A stretch of DNA of 25,168 nucleotides. Source: CAYPOY01 sp964412395. GTDB taxonomy: Bacteria > Chloroflexota > Anaerolineae > B4-G1. Below are positions 14,601-21,715 of this stretch, in pieces. Every line of letters starts with the position of its first letter. The stretch's first letter is position 1. The notes beneath the pieces were generated by a model. The model saw only the letters and a list, made by a program, of their open reading frames with translations, was not told the origin of the DNA and did no database searches. Made by a program: the position numbers and the translations under genes. The stretch covers positions 1 through 25,168 of the forward strand of contig CAYPOY010000033.1 of assembly GCA_964412395.1 (NCBI GenBank), written 5' to 3'.

Positions 14601-15944
14601 GTTATCATACCTGCGTTCGGTGTTGGCGGTGTCAATGACCACACTACTGCTGTCGGTGAGCGTGATCGGTTCGCCGTCATTCCGCAGGTTGCCGCTGAAC
14701 AGTTGGTCAATCTGAGGCACAGTGCCGCTGAAAGTAGTCGTGCACTCCGCCAGGAGATAGTAGCTGCCGGCCGGTATTGTCCCTGTGAGCGTCGCCAGTG
14801 TCCCGTTGTGGTCACTCAACGTCCAGCCGTGCAGGTCAATCCGGCCCTCGGTCGTGTTATAGAGCTCGATCCACTCGTGGCTCCAACTGGCGTCGGTGCC
14901 CATCCATGCCACTTCGTTGATGGCCACGTCCAGCGAGCTGTGGGTCACGACGACGCCGGTGGACCAATCATCCACATTGTTACTGGGCACCGTCTCACTG
15001 GCGGTGGTCGTCGCTGTGACCAGGTTGGTGAGGGTGCCGGATCCAGTGCCGGTCACGCGCCCGGTGACGATGATGAGGTGCAAGGTGTCGGTGGGCACGT
15101 CGCCGAGTTGCCAGACCAGGTTGCGCCCGGAGTGGTCAAAGGTGAAAACAGTGGTCTGGGTGACAAAGTTCACGGCGGCGGGGAGAGTGTCGGTCACACG
15201 CACGGTAGTGGCGGTAGTAGAGCCAGTGTTGCTGAGGGCGATGTGGTAGGTGATGAGGCTGCCGGGGGTGATAGCGACTGGGCCGATCTTGGTGACGACC
15301 AGGTCAGCGGTGTCTGTTTGTGGTACGTTGCCGTTGCCAGGCGTAGGGGATGAGCGTTCGACAAAATCAGCCGGGCTATCGGTGTCGGTGCCCGCTGGGT
15401 CGCGCTCCATCGAGTGATCCTCATCAATACTGGCGCACAGATAAGCGCTGCAATTCCAGTAGGTTGTGTTATCTCCGTAGCTCACGCCGTCAACCAGGGC
15501 GCCAACGTCGTCGCGCAGCGTCACGCTGTCGCCGCTGTTGTTCAGACCGCTGCCGATGGTGCCCCCAACGTGTACCCACACCCCAGTAAATCCTGGGTAG
15601 TCGTCGGGGAAGCTGGCGCTGGCCGCGACGATCACAAAACCGTGCGCCGGTATTGTCACGTCGGGTACAGTGTCGGATGACGTCCCGTCGGCAACGGTCC
15701 AGTTGCTCAGCGTGAGGGGGGCACCTGTCGCGTTGTGGAGCTCTATCCACTCGTGAGCATTCTCGCCCGTGCCCGAAGGGTTGAAGAGCACCTCGTTGAT
15801 CACCACGTCACCCGAGCTGACTACCGGCGCTTGCAGTGCCGTCACCTCCGCCGCTCGCGCTGACGTGCGCAGCCCACTCACTACTCCCACCACCATCAGC
15901 CCACCCAGCAGGCAGGCCCCTACCAACCACGTCACGCGCTTCAT
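11688..15944 (-). CDS. Secreted multi-domain lamin-tail / DUF11 / phospholipase D-like protein
   Basis: 1418 residues with a Sec-type signal peptide (positive MKR, hydrophobic 5-24, cleavage near ARAA at 29-32). Domains by eye: lamin-tail (LTD) 46-210 (VINEVLFNP, HEWIELHN); DUF11-like 212-335 (LVVTKIGP, ITYHIALSNTG, DTLPAAV); LTD 338-505; a second DUF11-like 512-632; LTD 638-800; two PLD half-domains at about 830-1000 and 1065-1230; a final LTD 1245-1418. The first HKD motif is canonical (H937-A-K939, D944). The second has H1166-S-K1168, but the expected Asp position is Trp, with an Asp two residues later, and is followed by the usual GSINGSESSNKINRE. It is probably an extracellular phosphodiesterase or nuclease/lipase with adhesion-type domains. 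The two DUF11 units are near-duplicates 300 residues apart. No sortase or PEP-CTERM tail is visible. I see no convincing promoter. Confidence 0.92.
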   Translation of the reverse strand: MKRVTWLVGACLLGGLMVVGVVSGLRTSARAAEVTALQAPVVSSGDVVINEVLFNPSGTGENAHEWIELHNATGAPLTLSNWTVADGTSSDTVPDVTIPAHGFVIVAASASFPDDYPGFTGVWVHVGGTIGSGLNNSGDSVTLRDDVGALVDGVSYGDNTTYWNCSAYLCASIDEDHSMERDPAGTDTDSPADFVERSSPTPGNGNVPQTDTADLVVTKIGPVAITPGSLITYHIALSNTGSTTATTVRVTDTLPAAVNFVTQTTVFTFDHSGRNLVWQLGDVPTDTLHLIIVTGRVTGTGSGTLTNLVTATTTASETVPSNNVDDWSTGVVVTHSSLDVAINEVAWMGTDASWSHEWIELYNTTEGRIDLHGWTLSDHNGTLATLTGTIPAGSYYLLAECTTTFSGTVPQIDQLFSGNLRNDGEPITLTDSSSVVIDTANTERRYDNDWAAGSNTVPKRTMERISPTAPDTDANWCTNDGVTRNGQDTNGKPINGTPKARNSCHQPPAGGTADLVVAKTGPAAAHPGGIITYHIALSNTGSIAAAGTLLTDTLPAAVEFITQTSHFTFTSSRLALVWQLGDVPTASLHIITITGRVADTGSGTITNLVTATTIASETVMANNIATWETTIGATGEPQVLISAVLYDGYQSADPDEAVQLINVGTASADLAGWELCKDTGSGLTCRALPSAVLSPTVRIWLARRAVSFTASFGFPPDHEMDIWLPYGLADAGDEVVLRDGHATIDAVVYKGGNTDIVGWSGPAVQPYSVGRETGQILYRIPDEATSLPATDTDTAADWIQYASNVTHGRRVLYPGWDLDSLFWPLTATEQATVVVGVAPDNAFNVVSQTIARAQHTISIEVYSLRNPDVVTALVQKAQEGVDVTVLLEGQQARVSHSDSQWQQELWACQQIEAAGGQCWFMIHETGDRIFNRYDYLHAKFLIVDSEWLVIGSQNLTDSSLPSDDKSNGTSGSRGVVLAMNGPSVVARAAEVFARDLDPVHHNDILRWNAAYAQANGYGHPDPAYTPVLTVPDYMTYTVRFPDPLTMNGTFSFELFTAPEAALRQSDALLGLLAQAGVNDTVYVEQLYEHVDWGDNPTDDPNLRLEAYIAAARRGATMRVLLNGGTFDGLDFGNVNTATVAYVNQIARAEGLDLEAAIGDPTQWGIHSKMVLVWLDKEENKGGYTHAGSINGSESSNKINREMALQVKSDEIYRYLAHVFEVDWWLARPVFLPLAMRNYTTPPPPVDYAVISEVYYAGSVGVEWAEICNPTEQTIDLSGYKIGDAETDDRFEGMYQFPPGTTMPPQGVLVIAFDGSQVPQADFEMFDHSATPDMIKCTAWGAGDWTLRNDGDQVLLLGPTDQIVDVVVWGDATYPGVSPHPGVSLFTHSLERYPHYYDTDDCAFDFRDRYPPTPGVLPE

Positions 15945-15965
15945 CGCCCATCTCTCTGTCGCATC

Positions 15966-15986
15966 TTGCCCTTTGCCTCTTGCCTC
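15966..15986. repeat. TTGCCTC heptad, three tandem copies
   Basis: TTGCCCT, TTGCCTC, TTGCCTC in tandem, 22-42 nt upstream of the minus-strand PLD gene start. On the transcribed strand the unit reads GAGGCAA, carrying an SD-like GAGG, but too far from the start codon to act as the normal site. The rest of the 155-nt gap 15945-16099 holds only the hairpin listed separately; I see no clear promoter. Confidence 0.6.
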
Positions 15987-16051
15987 CTACGCTATCTCCA
16001 TCTCACTCTGACAAGAACGCAGAACGGCGGATCGGCGCAACAGGGAAGATA

Positions 16052-16085
16052 GGAGCCCCTCCAGAGGCAAGGAAGGAGGGGCTCC
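16052..16085 (-). terminator. Hairpin terminator after the lipoprotein gene
   Basis: GGAGCCCCTCC (16052-16062) pairs perfectly with GGAGGGGCTCC (16075-16085) around a 12-nt loop. It lies 14 bases beyond the stop of the minus-strand lipoprotein gene and before the PLD gene. The strand leaving the stem reads TATCTTCC, only modestly U-rich, so termination may be incomplete. Confidence 0.65.
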
Positions 16086-16099
16086 ATTTCGCCTTTGTG

Positions 16100-16594
16100 T
16101 TACTGGATCTGAACCTCGACGACCCACCACATCCACTGGTCGTCGACATAGGTCTCCCGCGCCTCGGCCGGGAAGACCAGCTTCACCGGCCCGCCGAGAT
16201 CGTCAACCAGGTCCTCACCACCCACCTGGTAGGCCAGCATGATCGGCCACTGCTCCAGGTCTTCCCTGGCGACGTCGAGCGTCATGCCGTCCTTGGCTAC
16301 CAGTGTGGCGACGGTGGCATCCTTCGAGCCCCCGCACAGCTCCCACGCCTTCGAGAGCAGGATGCCCCGGTACTCCAGGCCATCTCCCATCCACGGGTCG
16401 TCAATTGTCTGGTCCACGGCGTATTCCTCGATCAGCGCCGCGTCGAACTGGCACTCGTCACCCACATTGGGGCTGGCGACGTCGCCGGTGACCTTGAGGA
16501 TGACGTCACCCGTCGGAGCGGGAAGGCCCGCCTTCCCACATGCGGTCAGCATCACTGCGACCAGCATCAGGGGTACCCATATCTTCTTGAACAT
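16100..16594 (-). CDS. Lipoprotein with an oxidoreductase molybdopterin-binding-type fold
   Basis: 164 residues. An N-terminal signal with lipobox LTAC (Cys19) indicates export and lipid anchoring. The body resembles the short molybdopterin-binding domain family (sulfite-oxidase type): LKVTGDVASPN, then L-x-E-Y strands, DPWMGDGLEYRGILLSKAWEL, DGMTLDVAREDLEQWPIMLAYQVGG and GGPVKLVFP. In true oxidoreductases a cysteine ligates molybdenum. The only body cysteines here are in GDECQF and ELCGG, which do not fall in the usual position by eye, so cofactor binding is doubtful and a binding or scaffold role is possible. AAAGGAGG stands just before the ATG. The hairpin at 16052-16085 follows the gene. 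It is separated from the ABC operon by heptad repeats and a candidate promoter. Confidence 0.75.
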   Translation of the reverse strand: MFKKIWVPLMLVAVMLTACGKAGLPAPTGDVILKVTGDVASPNVGDECQFDAALIEEYAVDQTIDDPWMGDGLEYRGILLSKAWELCGGSKDATVATLVAKDGMTLDVAREDLEQWPIMLAYQVGGEDLVDDLGGPVKLVFPAEARETYVDDQWMWWVVEVQIQ

Positions 16595-16625
16595 TCTACT
16601 TTCCTCCTTTATGAGATATTATTGG

Positions 16626-16631
16626 ATTATA
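16626..16631 (-). promoter_or_regulatory. Candidate -10 box for the lipoprotein gene
   Basis: The minus strand reads TATAAT here, about 32 bases upstream of the ATG at 16594, with AAAGGAGG between. No good -35 hexamer is found at 16-18 bp spacing, so the call rests on the perfect -10 and its position. Confidence 0.4.
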
Positions 16632-16688
16632 CGCAGGTTCATACCCGCGTGCATCCCAAACCTGGAACGTGGATTTTCGAATCTCCAA

Positions 16689-16716
16689 TCACGTCTCACG
16701 TTTCACGTTTCACGTT
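16689..16716. repeat. TCACGTY heptad, four tandem copies after the ABC binding-protein gene
   Basis: TCACGTC then TCACGTT three times, perfectly tandem. The final T is the first base of the complemented stop codon of the substrate-binding protein gene (16716-16718). The preceding bases (CTGGAACGTGGATTTTCGAATCTCCAA, quoted in outline only from 16664) resemble the spacer CTGGAATTTGGAA that precedes the array at 25119, so a longer compound repeat is likely. Confidence 0.8.
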
Positions 16717-18032
16717 CAGTGTTGCTCCGCGATATTCTGATCCACGATGGTCTTGGCCTCGTCCAGCGCCTCCTGGGGCGTGGAGGCTCCCAGTTCCACC
16801 GCCTCTATTGCCCGGCGCAGTGCCCCGTCGCTGGTGCCCAGTGCCGGGAAGATCGGGATGGCGTAGGAATACTGCAGCGACTCGATCGGCACTTGCTGTA
16901 GCGGGTGTCCCTCCAGGTGAGCCTGCATCTGGGGCCACTCCAGCGCGTCTTTGTAGATGGGCACGTAGCCGCTGTGCGTGGAGAGGTGGAGGGAACCCTC
17001 CGGGCTGGTCATGAACTTGACGAACTCCCAGGCCGCGTCCAACACCGCCGGGTCGTCGTTGCGGAAGATGACCAGGCTCCCGCCGCCGATGGGCTCGACC
17101 GGAGCCCGTCCCTTGACAGTGGGAATGGTCGCCACGCCCAGGTCGAACGTGACTTCATTGGCAATGCTGAGGATTCCGGCGCAGGAGCGGAGCGACATCC
17201 CTAGTTTGCCGGCCAGGAAGTCCCCCTTGGCCTCCTCGTGCTGACCGGGGGGCATGATCTGGTACGTGTTGACCATATCCCCCCACAGTTGGAGCATCTC
17301 CACTGCCTCCGGGCTGTTGTAGAGCACCTCCGTCTGTTCTTCGTTGATGATCTGTGCTCCGTTTTCCAGGAACATGGTGCTGATGTACCAGTGAGCGTCC
17401 TTGTGGGTGTTGAAGCCCCACTGGTCAATCGCTCCGTTGCCATCGGTGTCCTGGGTCAGCGCCTGGCCGTACTCGATGACCTCGTCCCAGGTCGTGGGGG
17501 GGCGGTCTGGGTCGAGTCCGGCGGCGACGAAGAGATCGCGGTTGTAGTAGAGCACAGGCACGCTATTGTTGAAGGGCATGCTCCAGACTTGACCGCCGGC
17601 AGAGTTGTATTCCCAGAAAGCCTCATAAATCTGCGTGCGGTCAATGCCGTTAGGGCCATCAGCAAACTCGGTGATGGGGACGATGGCGTCGGTCTCTCCC
17701 AGCAGCGGCGCGCCACCCAGGTGGGTCACGTGGGGCAGCGTCTCCTCGGCGTAGATGGCGTTCCATACCTTGCCCATGATCTGGCCATAACTACCCTGGT
17801 AGGTAGCGGTGACCTGGATGTTCGGGTGGGAGGCGTTGAACTGCTCCACCAATTCCTCAACCGCCTCACCGGTGCTGCCGCTGAGCGCGTACCAGAACTC
17901 CAGCGCGATCACTTCCTCCGCCGGCCCCGCCCCTTCTGTTCGTGGGGCCGGAGTTACCTCGCCCCTGCCGCCGCAGGCCGGAAGCAACGTCAGGCTGATC
18001 GCCAGGCATATCCACAGTACATTTCTTTTCAT
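16716..18032 (-). CDS. ABC transporter carbohydrate-binding lipoprotein (CUT1/UgpB-like)
   Basis: 438 residues with signal peptide and lipobox LLPAC (Cys20). The mature part is a family 1 extracellular solute-binding protein: LEFWYALSGSTGEAVEELVEQFN near residue 47, as in UgpB-type proteins, then VPVLYYNRDLFVAAGLDP, TTWDEVIEYGQAL, a DTDGNGAIDQWGF loop typical of the family, and the closing AWEFVKFMTSPEG. It captures a sugar or sugar derivative (oligosaccharide or glycerol-phosphate-like) outside the membrane and delivers it to the two permeases encoded just upstream. The ligand cannot be read from sequence. AAGGAGG precedes the ATG by a normal distance. Binding-protein-last order is unusual but permissible. 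Confidence 0.93.
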   Translation of the reverse strand: MKRNVLWICLAISLTLLPACGGRGEVTPAPRTEGAGPAEEVIALEFWYALSGSTGEAVEELVEQFNASHPNIQVTATYQGSYGQIMGKVWNAIYAEETLPHVTHLGGAPLLGETDAIVPITEFADGPNGIDRTQIYEAFWEYNSAGGQVWSMPFNNSVPVLYYNRDLFVAAGLDPDRPPTTWDEVIEYGQALTQDTDGNGAIDQWGFNTHKDAHWYISTMFLENGAQIINEEQTEVLYNSPEAVEMLQLWGDMVNTYQIMPPGQHEEAKGDFLAGKLGMSLRSCAGILSIANEVTFDLGVATIPTVKGRAPVEPIGGGSLVIFRNDDPAVLDAAWEFVKFMTSPEGSLHLSTHSGYVPIYKDALEWPQMQAHLEGHPLQQVPIESLQYSYAIPIFPALGTSDGALRRAIEAVELGASTPQEALDEAKTIVDQNIAEQH

Positions 18033-18066
18033 CGGTCAACCTCCTTATACCTATGATTATTGGGCT

Positions 18067-18918
18067 TCACGCGCCTTTGAGGCCCGTGGTAGCAATGCCC
18101 TCCACGAAAGATTTCTGGACGATGAGATAGAAGACCACGACAGGGAGCGAGACGAAGACGGTCGCGGCCATGAAAATCCCCCATAGAGTGCCCCCTTCCT
18201 GGCTGACGAAGTAGCGCAGGCCGATCTGAAGCGTGCGCATGTGCTCGCTGGTGGTGACGATGAGTGGCCAGAGGTAGGAGTTCCAGTTGCCCATAAAGGC
18301 GAAGAGAGCCTGGGAGGCCACGATGGGCTTGGACAGAGGCAACAGGATTTGCCAGAGGAAACGCAGCCGGCCACAGCCATCCAGTTTGGCCGCGTCTTCC
18401 AGTTCCTGGGGCAGTGTCATAAAGTACTGCCGCATCATAAAGACGCCGAAAGCGTTCGCCAGGAAAGGCACGATCAGTGCCTGGTAAGTATCCAGCCAGT
18501 GCAGGTTCTTGAGCACCAGGTAGGAAGGCACCAGCGTCACTTGCGTGGAGATCATCGTCGTGCTGAGGAATAGAGCAAACATCACATTCTTGCCCTTGAA
18601 CTCCATGCGGGCGAAGGCGAAAGCGGCCAGCGAGCAAGTGATCAATTGGCCAACGGTCACGGCCACTGCCACCAGTGCGCTGTTGAAAAAGTATCGCCCG
18701 AATGGGGCCGCGTCCCACGCCTCCGCGTAGTTCTGAAAACGCCAGGCTATGGGAATCCAGTTGGGTGGGTAGGCGAAGACTTCATCCGATCCCTTGAGCG
18801 AGGTGGAGACCATCCAGACGTAGGGGAGTATCACCATCACTGTTGTAGCCCCCAGGATGGTGTACCAGAACGCGGCAAAAAGCGCCTTGCGTGCTCGTTT
18901 GGAGCGTAATGTTAACAT
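18067..18918 (-). CDS. ABC transporter permease (MalG/UgpE type)
   Basis: 283 residues with six expected membrane segments, starting with FWYTILGATTVMVILPYVWM. The cytoplasmic EAA loop is EDAAKLDGCGRLRFLWQILLPLSKP, the site that docks the ATPase. The PPNWIP and NSALVA segments are typical of carbohydrate CUT1 permeases. It forms the membrane channel with the permease encoded directly upstream (10-nt gap, GGAGG before the ATG). The matching ATPase is not in the window. Confidence 0.94.
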   Translation of the reverse strand: MLTLRSKRARKALFAAFWYTILGATTVMVILPYVWMVSTSLKGSDEVFAYPPNWIPIAWRFQNYAEAWDAAPFGRYFFNSALVAVAVTVGQLITCSLAAFAFARMEFKGKNVMFALFLSTTMISTQVTLVPSYLVLKNLHWLDTYQALIVPFLANAFGVFMMRQYFMTLPQELEDAAKLDGCGRLRFLWQILLPLSKPIVASQALFAFMGNWNSYLWPLIVTTSEHMRTLQIGLRYFVSQEGGTLWGIFMAATVFVSLPVVVFYLIVQKSFVEGIATTGLKGA

Positions 18919-18928
18919 GGACGACCTC

Positions 18929-19849
18929 CTACTCGTAATGGATGCGCGAACCCACCACCTTGAACTGGATCAGGGTGAGGATGAGCAAGAGAATCAAGAG
19001 GACACAAGCCACGGCCGAGGCTCGCCCCATCGTGAAGTGCTCAAAAGCCTCCTGATAGAGATAGTAGGTGATGGTGGTCGTGGTTCCCAGCGGGCCACCC
19101 TCAGTCATCACGTGCATCTGGGTGAAGGTCTTGAGGGAGTTGATGATGCCGATGACCAGGATGTAGAACGTCGTCGGGCTCAGGAGTGGCAGGGTGACCT
19201 TCCAGAACCGGGACCAACTACCCGCGCCGTCAATCTCCGCCGCTTCATACAAAGAGGTGGGAATGCTCTGTAACCCGGCCAGGAAGATGATGATGTTGTA
19301 ACCCATGCCATGCCAGATGCCCATCAGGATCAACGCGGGCATCGCCAGATGGGGGTCGCGCAGCCACCGCAGTGGCGAGAGCCCCAGTTTCAGCAGGATG
19401 CTGTTGAGCAGACCGTAGTCGGCCGGATGGTAGATCCAAAGCCAGACCACAGAGATTGCCGCTGTGGAGGTGATGGTGGGCAGGAAATAGGCGGTGCGGA
19501 ATAGACTCACACCTCGCAGGCGCTGGTTGAGCAGCATGGCGATGCAGAGGGAGATAGCAATATTCAAAGGAACCCCCACCGCGTAGTAGAAACTATTGCG
19601 GATGGAACCGAGGAACTCCGGCGCGCCGATTTTGTCGGTGAAAAGATAGCGGTAATTCTCCAGGCCGACGAACGAGGGCTTGAAGGGTAGATTCCAGCGG
19701 GTGAGGCTGGCGTAGAAGGAGAAGAAGAGTGGGAAGAAGACGAAAATGGCGAAGACGATGATGCTGGGGAGAAGAAACAGATAGGCGGCGAAGGTCTCCT
19801 CACCCCATTGGCGCCACCAGTTGCCCTGGCGCGTCGTTACTGTTGTCAT
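18929..19849 (-). CDS. ABC transporter permease (MalF/UgpA type)
   Basis: 306 residues with a first membrane segment AAYLFLLPSIIVFAIFVFFP, the periplasmic-side FVGLENYRYLF that is common in UgpA-type permeases, and the EAA loop YEAAEIDGAGSWSRFWKVTLPLLSP. It is the heterodimer partner of the next permease. Its ATG overlaps the stop of the upstream isomerase gene by four bases (ATGA), so translation is coupled to it. Confidence 0.94.
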   Translation of the reverse strand: MTTVTTRQGNWWRQWGEETFAAYLFLLPSIIVFAIFVFFPLFFSFYASLTRWNLPFKPSFVGLENYRYLFTDKIGAPEFLGSIRNSFYYAVGVPLNIAISLCIAMLLNQRLRGVSLFRTAYFLPTITSTAAISVVWLWIYHPADYGLLNSILLKLGLSPLRWLRDPHLAMPALILMGIWHGMGYNIIIFLAGLQSIPTSLYEAAEIDGAGSWSRFWKVTLPLLSPTTFYILVIGIINSLKTFTQMHVMTEGGPLGTTTTITYYLYQEAFEHFTMGRASAVACVLLILLLILTLIQFKVVGSRIHYE

Positions 19850-20700
19850 TTAACCACCTCCTCAATCAATGGGGCCGATTCCCTGAGAAGCCGGGCGATT
19901 TCCGCCACGCTTGCGGTCAGCATCCGCTTCACCTGCTCGAACTCCAGGTGAGCCAGTTGCTCTCCCTTAATCTCCAGCGTGACGATACCCCTGAAGCCTG
20001 CCTGGACCAGCGTGGGCAGCCAGGCGCGGTAAGGGGCCCGTCCGTAAAGAAGCGGATAGTGATCCGTTCCATTCTCGTCAATGTCGTGCAGGTGGACGTG
20101 GACCACGTGGCGTAGCCAAGCCACGCCGGGTGCACTCAGGCGGCCGGCCTTCACGTCGTGGCCCATGTCCCAGCAGAGACCCAGCCGGCGGTCGCCTACC
20201 TCCTCGACGATGCGCAGTGTCTCAGCGCGTGTGGTGCCAATCTTGCCCCGGCGCGGGTCGGGGACCAGGTTCTCCAGCGCCGGCACCAGCGACGGGTAGC
20301 GCTCCAGCACCCACTCCAGGAACGCGACGGTGTCGGCGTAGAGGGCATCGTGTGGCCGCGTGTCCGACCAGGCGCCGTGAACGACGAGAGGCGCGGGCGC
20401 GAAGCGGGCGGCAACGTCGAGCATCGGCGCGTAAGCGGCCTGAATCTCCTCACGTTGCTCTCCGGCAAAGCCGGCAGCGGTGTAGGGAGCCAGATAAGGA
20501 GCGTGGAAGCAGAGGACAAAACCCAGCCGCCGACATTCCTCCATCAACGGCAGGGAGCGCGGCCAGTCCGGCTCATGAGCATGCAGCCCGAACTCCAGCG
20601 CCCGCAGCCCCGCAGCCCGCAGCGGCTCCAGGAAGCCCGGCAGCGCCTCGCCGAAGGCCCAACGTGGGTGCATGCTGAAGCCGACCTCAAGTTGATTCAC
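19846..20700 (-). CDS. Sugar phosphate isomerase/epimerase-type TIM barrel (AP endonuclease 2 superfamily)
   Basis: I place the start at GTG 20700, where the product begins VNQLEVGFSMHPRWAF, giving 284 residues. The longer open frame upstream reads through the end of the previous gene and is low-complexity. Core motifs: LRALEFGLHAHEP, LCFHAPYL, LVVHGAW, ALENLVP, LGLCWDMGHDVKAG, HVHLHDIDENGTDHYPL and GIVTLEIK. The His, Glu and Asp positions fit a divalent-metal site of xylose-isomerase-like barrels. Members isomerise or epimerise sugars or inositol derivatives, so conversion of the imported sugar before phosphorylation is a reasonable guess. It overlaps the preceding gene by 14 nt and the next permease by four. 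Confidence 0.88.
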   Translation of the reverse strand: MNQLEVGFSMHPRWAFGEALPGFLEPLRAAGLRALEFGLHAHEPDWPRSLPLMEECRRLGFVLCFHAPYLAPYTAAGFAGEQREEIQAAYAPMLDVAARFAPAPLVVHGAWSDTRPHDALYADTVAFLEWVLERYPSLVPALENLVPDPRRGKIGTTRAETLRIVEEVGDRRLGLCWDMGHDVKAGRLSAPGVAWLRHVVHVHLHDIDENGTDHYPLLYGRAPYRAWLPTLVQAGFRGIVTLEIKGEQLAHLEFEQVKRMLTASVAEIARLLRESAPLIEEVVK

Positions 20701-21715
20701 GCCCCTCTCCCTCCCGGTGCGCCGCGCCCACCCGGACCAACCCCTGGGCGACTGCCGCCAGGTCGAGCCTGTTGACCCGCTCCACCTCCGCCAGGAGCGC
20801 CTGGTCAATTGCGTCAATGCTCGCTAGTGCGCCGCAGATCGCCCCGGCGATGGCTCCGATGGTATCGGTGTCGCCGCCGATGTTGGCCGCGTAGCGCACT
20901 GCCTGCATCGGGTCGCCCTCCGCCAGCGCCACCAGGCCAAAGGCGGTTGGAACACTCTCGATCACCGTCAGGTCCACACCGATACAATCGTAGAGCGCCC
21001 GTATGGCCTCCATCTCACTTCCGGCCTGGCGCGCCAGGCGCAGCGCCAACTCGATGCGTTTCTCCAGCGGCGGCGTCCAGACCCAGGTGCCGAACGCACG
21101 CCCGCGCACGGCTCCCTCCATCCCCGCCTCCGACACTTCCTCAAGGGTGGTGTCCTCGCGCATTGCCTCGGCTACGGCGCAGGCCACGGCTGCGGCGGCG
21201 GAGAGCGCCAGCGTGGTGCCGTGCGTGGGAAGACTGGCCTCCACCGCATCGGCCAGCGCGCCCTCAAAATCCCTGGCGTGGACGATCCCGACGGGGGCGA
21301 CGCGCATCGCCGCACCATTCGTCCTGCCTGCACGGCCGGACTCGCGGGGATCGGCGCCGGCTCGCAGCGCCTCCAGCGCCTGTCGCGTGCTGGGGCCCAG
21401 GTAGAGTGCCAGATGCTCTCCCTGGACATCGGCCCAGTCCAGCAACGCCTGCGCCACGGCCTCCGCGCTCATCCGCCCGTCGCGCAGATAGACGCCGGCC
21501 AGCGCCAGTGCCTGCTCCGTGTCATCGGTCACGCGGCCGCGGGACAGCACGCTGTGGGGGTGCCATACTGGCGGGGCGACCAACCCCTCCACCCACCCAT
21601 ACTCGGCTGCGATCTGCTCCGGCGTCAGGAACTCGGTGGGACAGCCCAGCGCGTCCCCCAACGCCAGCCCGGCCAGGCAGCCATGGGCTTTGCCCAGTTG
21701 CGAATTGCGAATCAC
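20687..21715 (-). CDS. ADP-ribosylglycohydrolase (DraG-like) family protein
   Basis: 342 residues with the family's metal-binding signatures: GCLAGLALGDALG near the N-terminus, the TDDTEQ segment, GRTNGAAMRVAPVG and the C-terminal GGDTDTIGAIAGAICGA. These Asp/Thr clusters hold two magnesium ions in DraG and ARH enzymes, which cleave ADP-ribose from proteins or nucleosides. Relatives in sugar operons are often of unknown substrate; a role on an N-glycosidic sugar compound is conceivable here. The initiator is GTG at 21713-21715, which lies inside the TCACGTT heptad array. The whole 38-nt gap from the SorC gene is made of that array. Confidence 0.9.
   Translation of the reverse strand: MIRNSQLGKAHGCLAGLALGDALGCPTEFLTPEQIAAEYGWVEGLVAPPVWHPHSVLSRGRVTDDTEQALALAGVYLRDGRMSAEAVAQALLDWADVQGEHLALYLGPSTRQALEALRAGADPRESGRAGRTNGAAMRVAPVGIVHARDFEGALADAVEASLPTHGTTLALSAAAAVACAVAEAMREDTTLEEVSEAGMEGAVRGRAFGTWVWTPPLEKRIELALRLARQAGSEMEAIRALYDCIGVDLTVIESVPTAFGLVALAEGDPMQAVRYAANIGGDTDTIGAIAGAICGALASIDAIDQALLAEVERVNRLDLAAVAQGLVRVGAAHREGEGREST

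Noticed and set aside
14178..15353. 391-codon plus-strand frame opposite the PLD gene
   Set aside because: Gly/Val/Asp-rich shadow of the repeated DUF11/LTD coding sequence; its apparent internal repetition only mirrors the real gene's repeats.
15836..17014. 392-codon plus-strand frame spanning the lipoprotein and binding-protein ends
   Set aside because: It crosses a hairpin, a lipoprotein with signal and lipobox, and the heptad repeats; low-complexity product with no domain.
20701..20817. Extended N-terminus of the isomerase-like protein
   Set aside because: The extra 39 residues are Trp/Arg/Ser-rich shadow sequence overlapping the DraG gene; GTG 20700 directly precedes the conserved fold.
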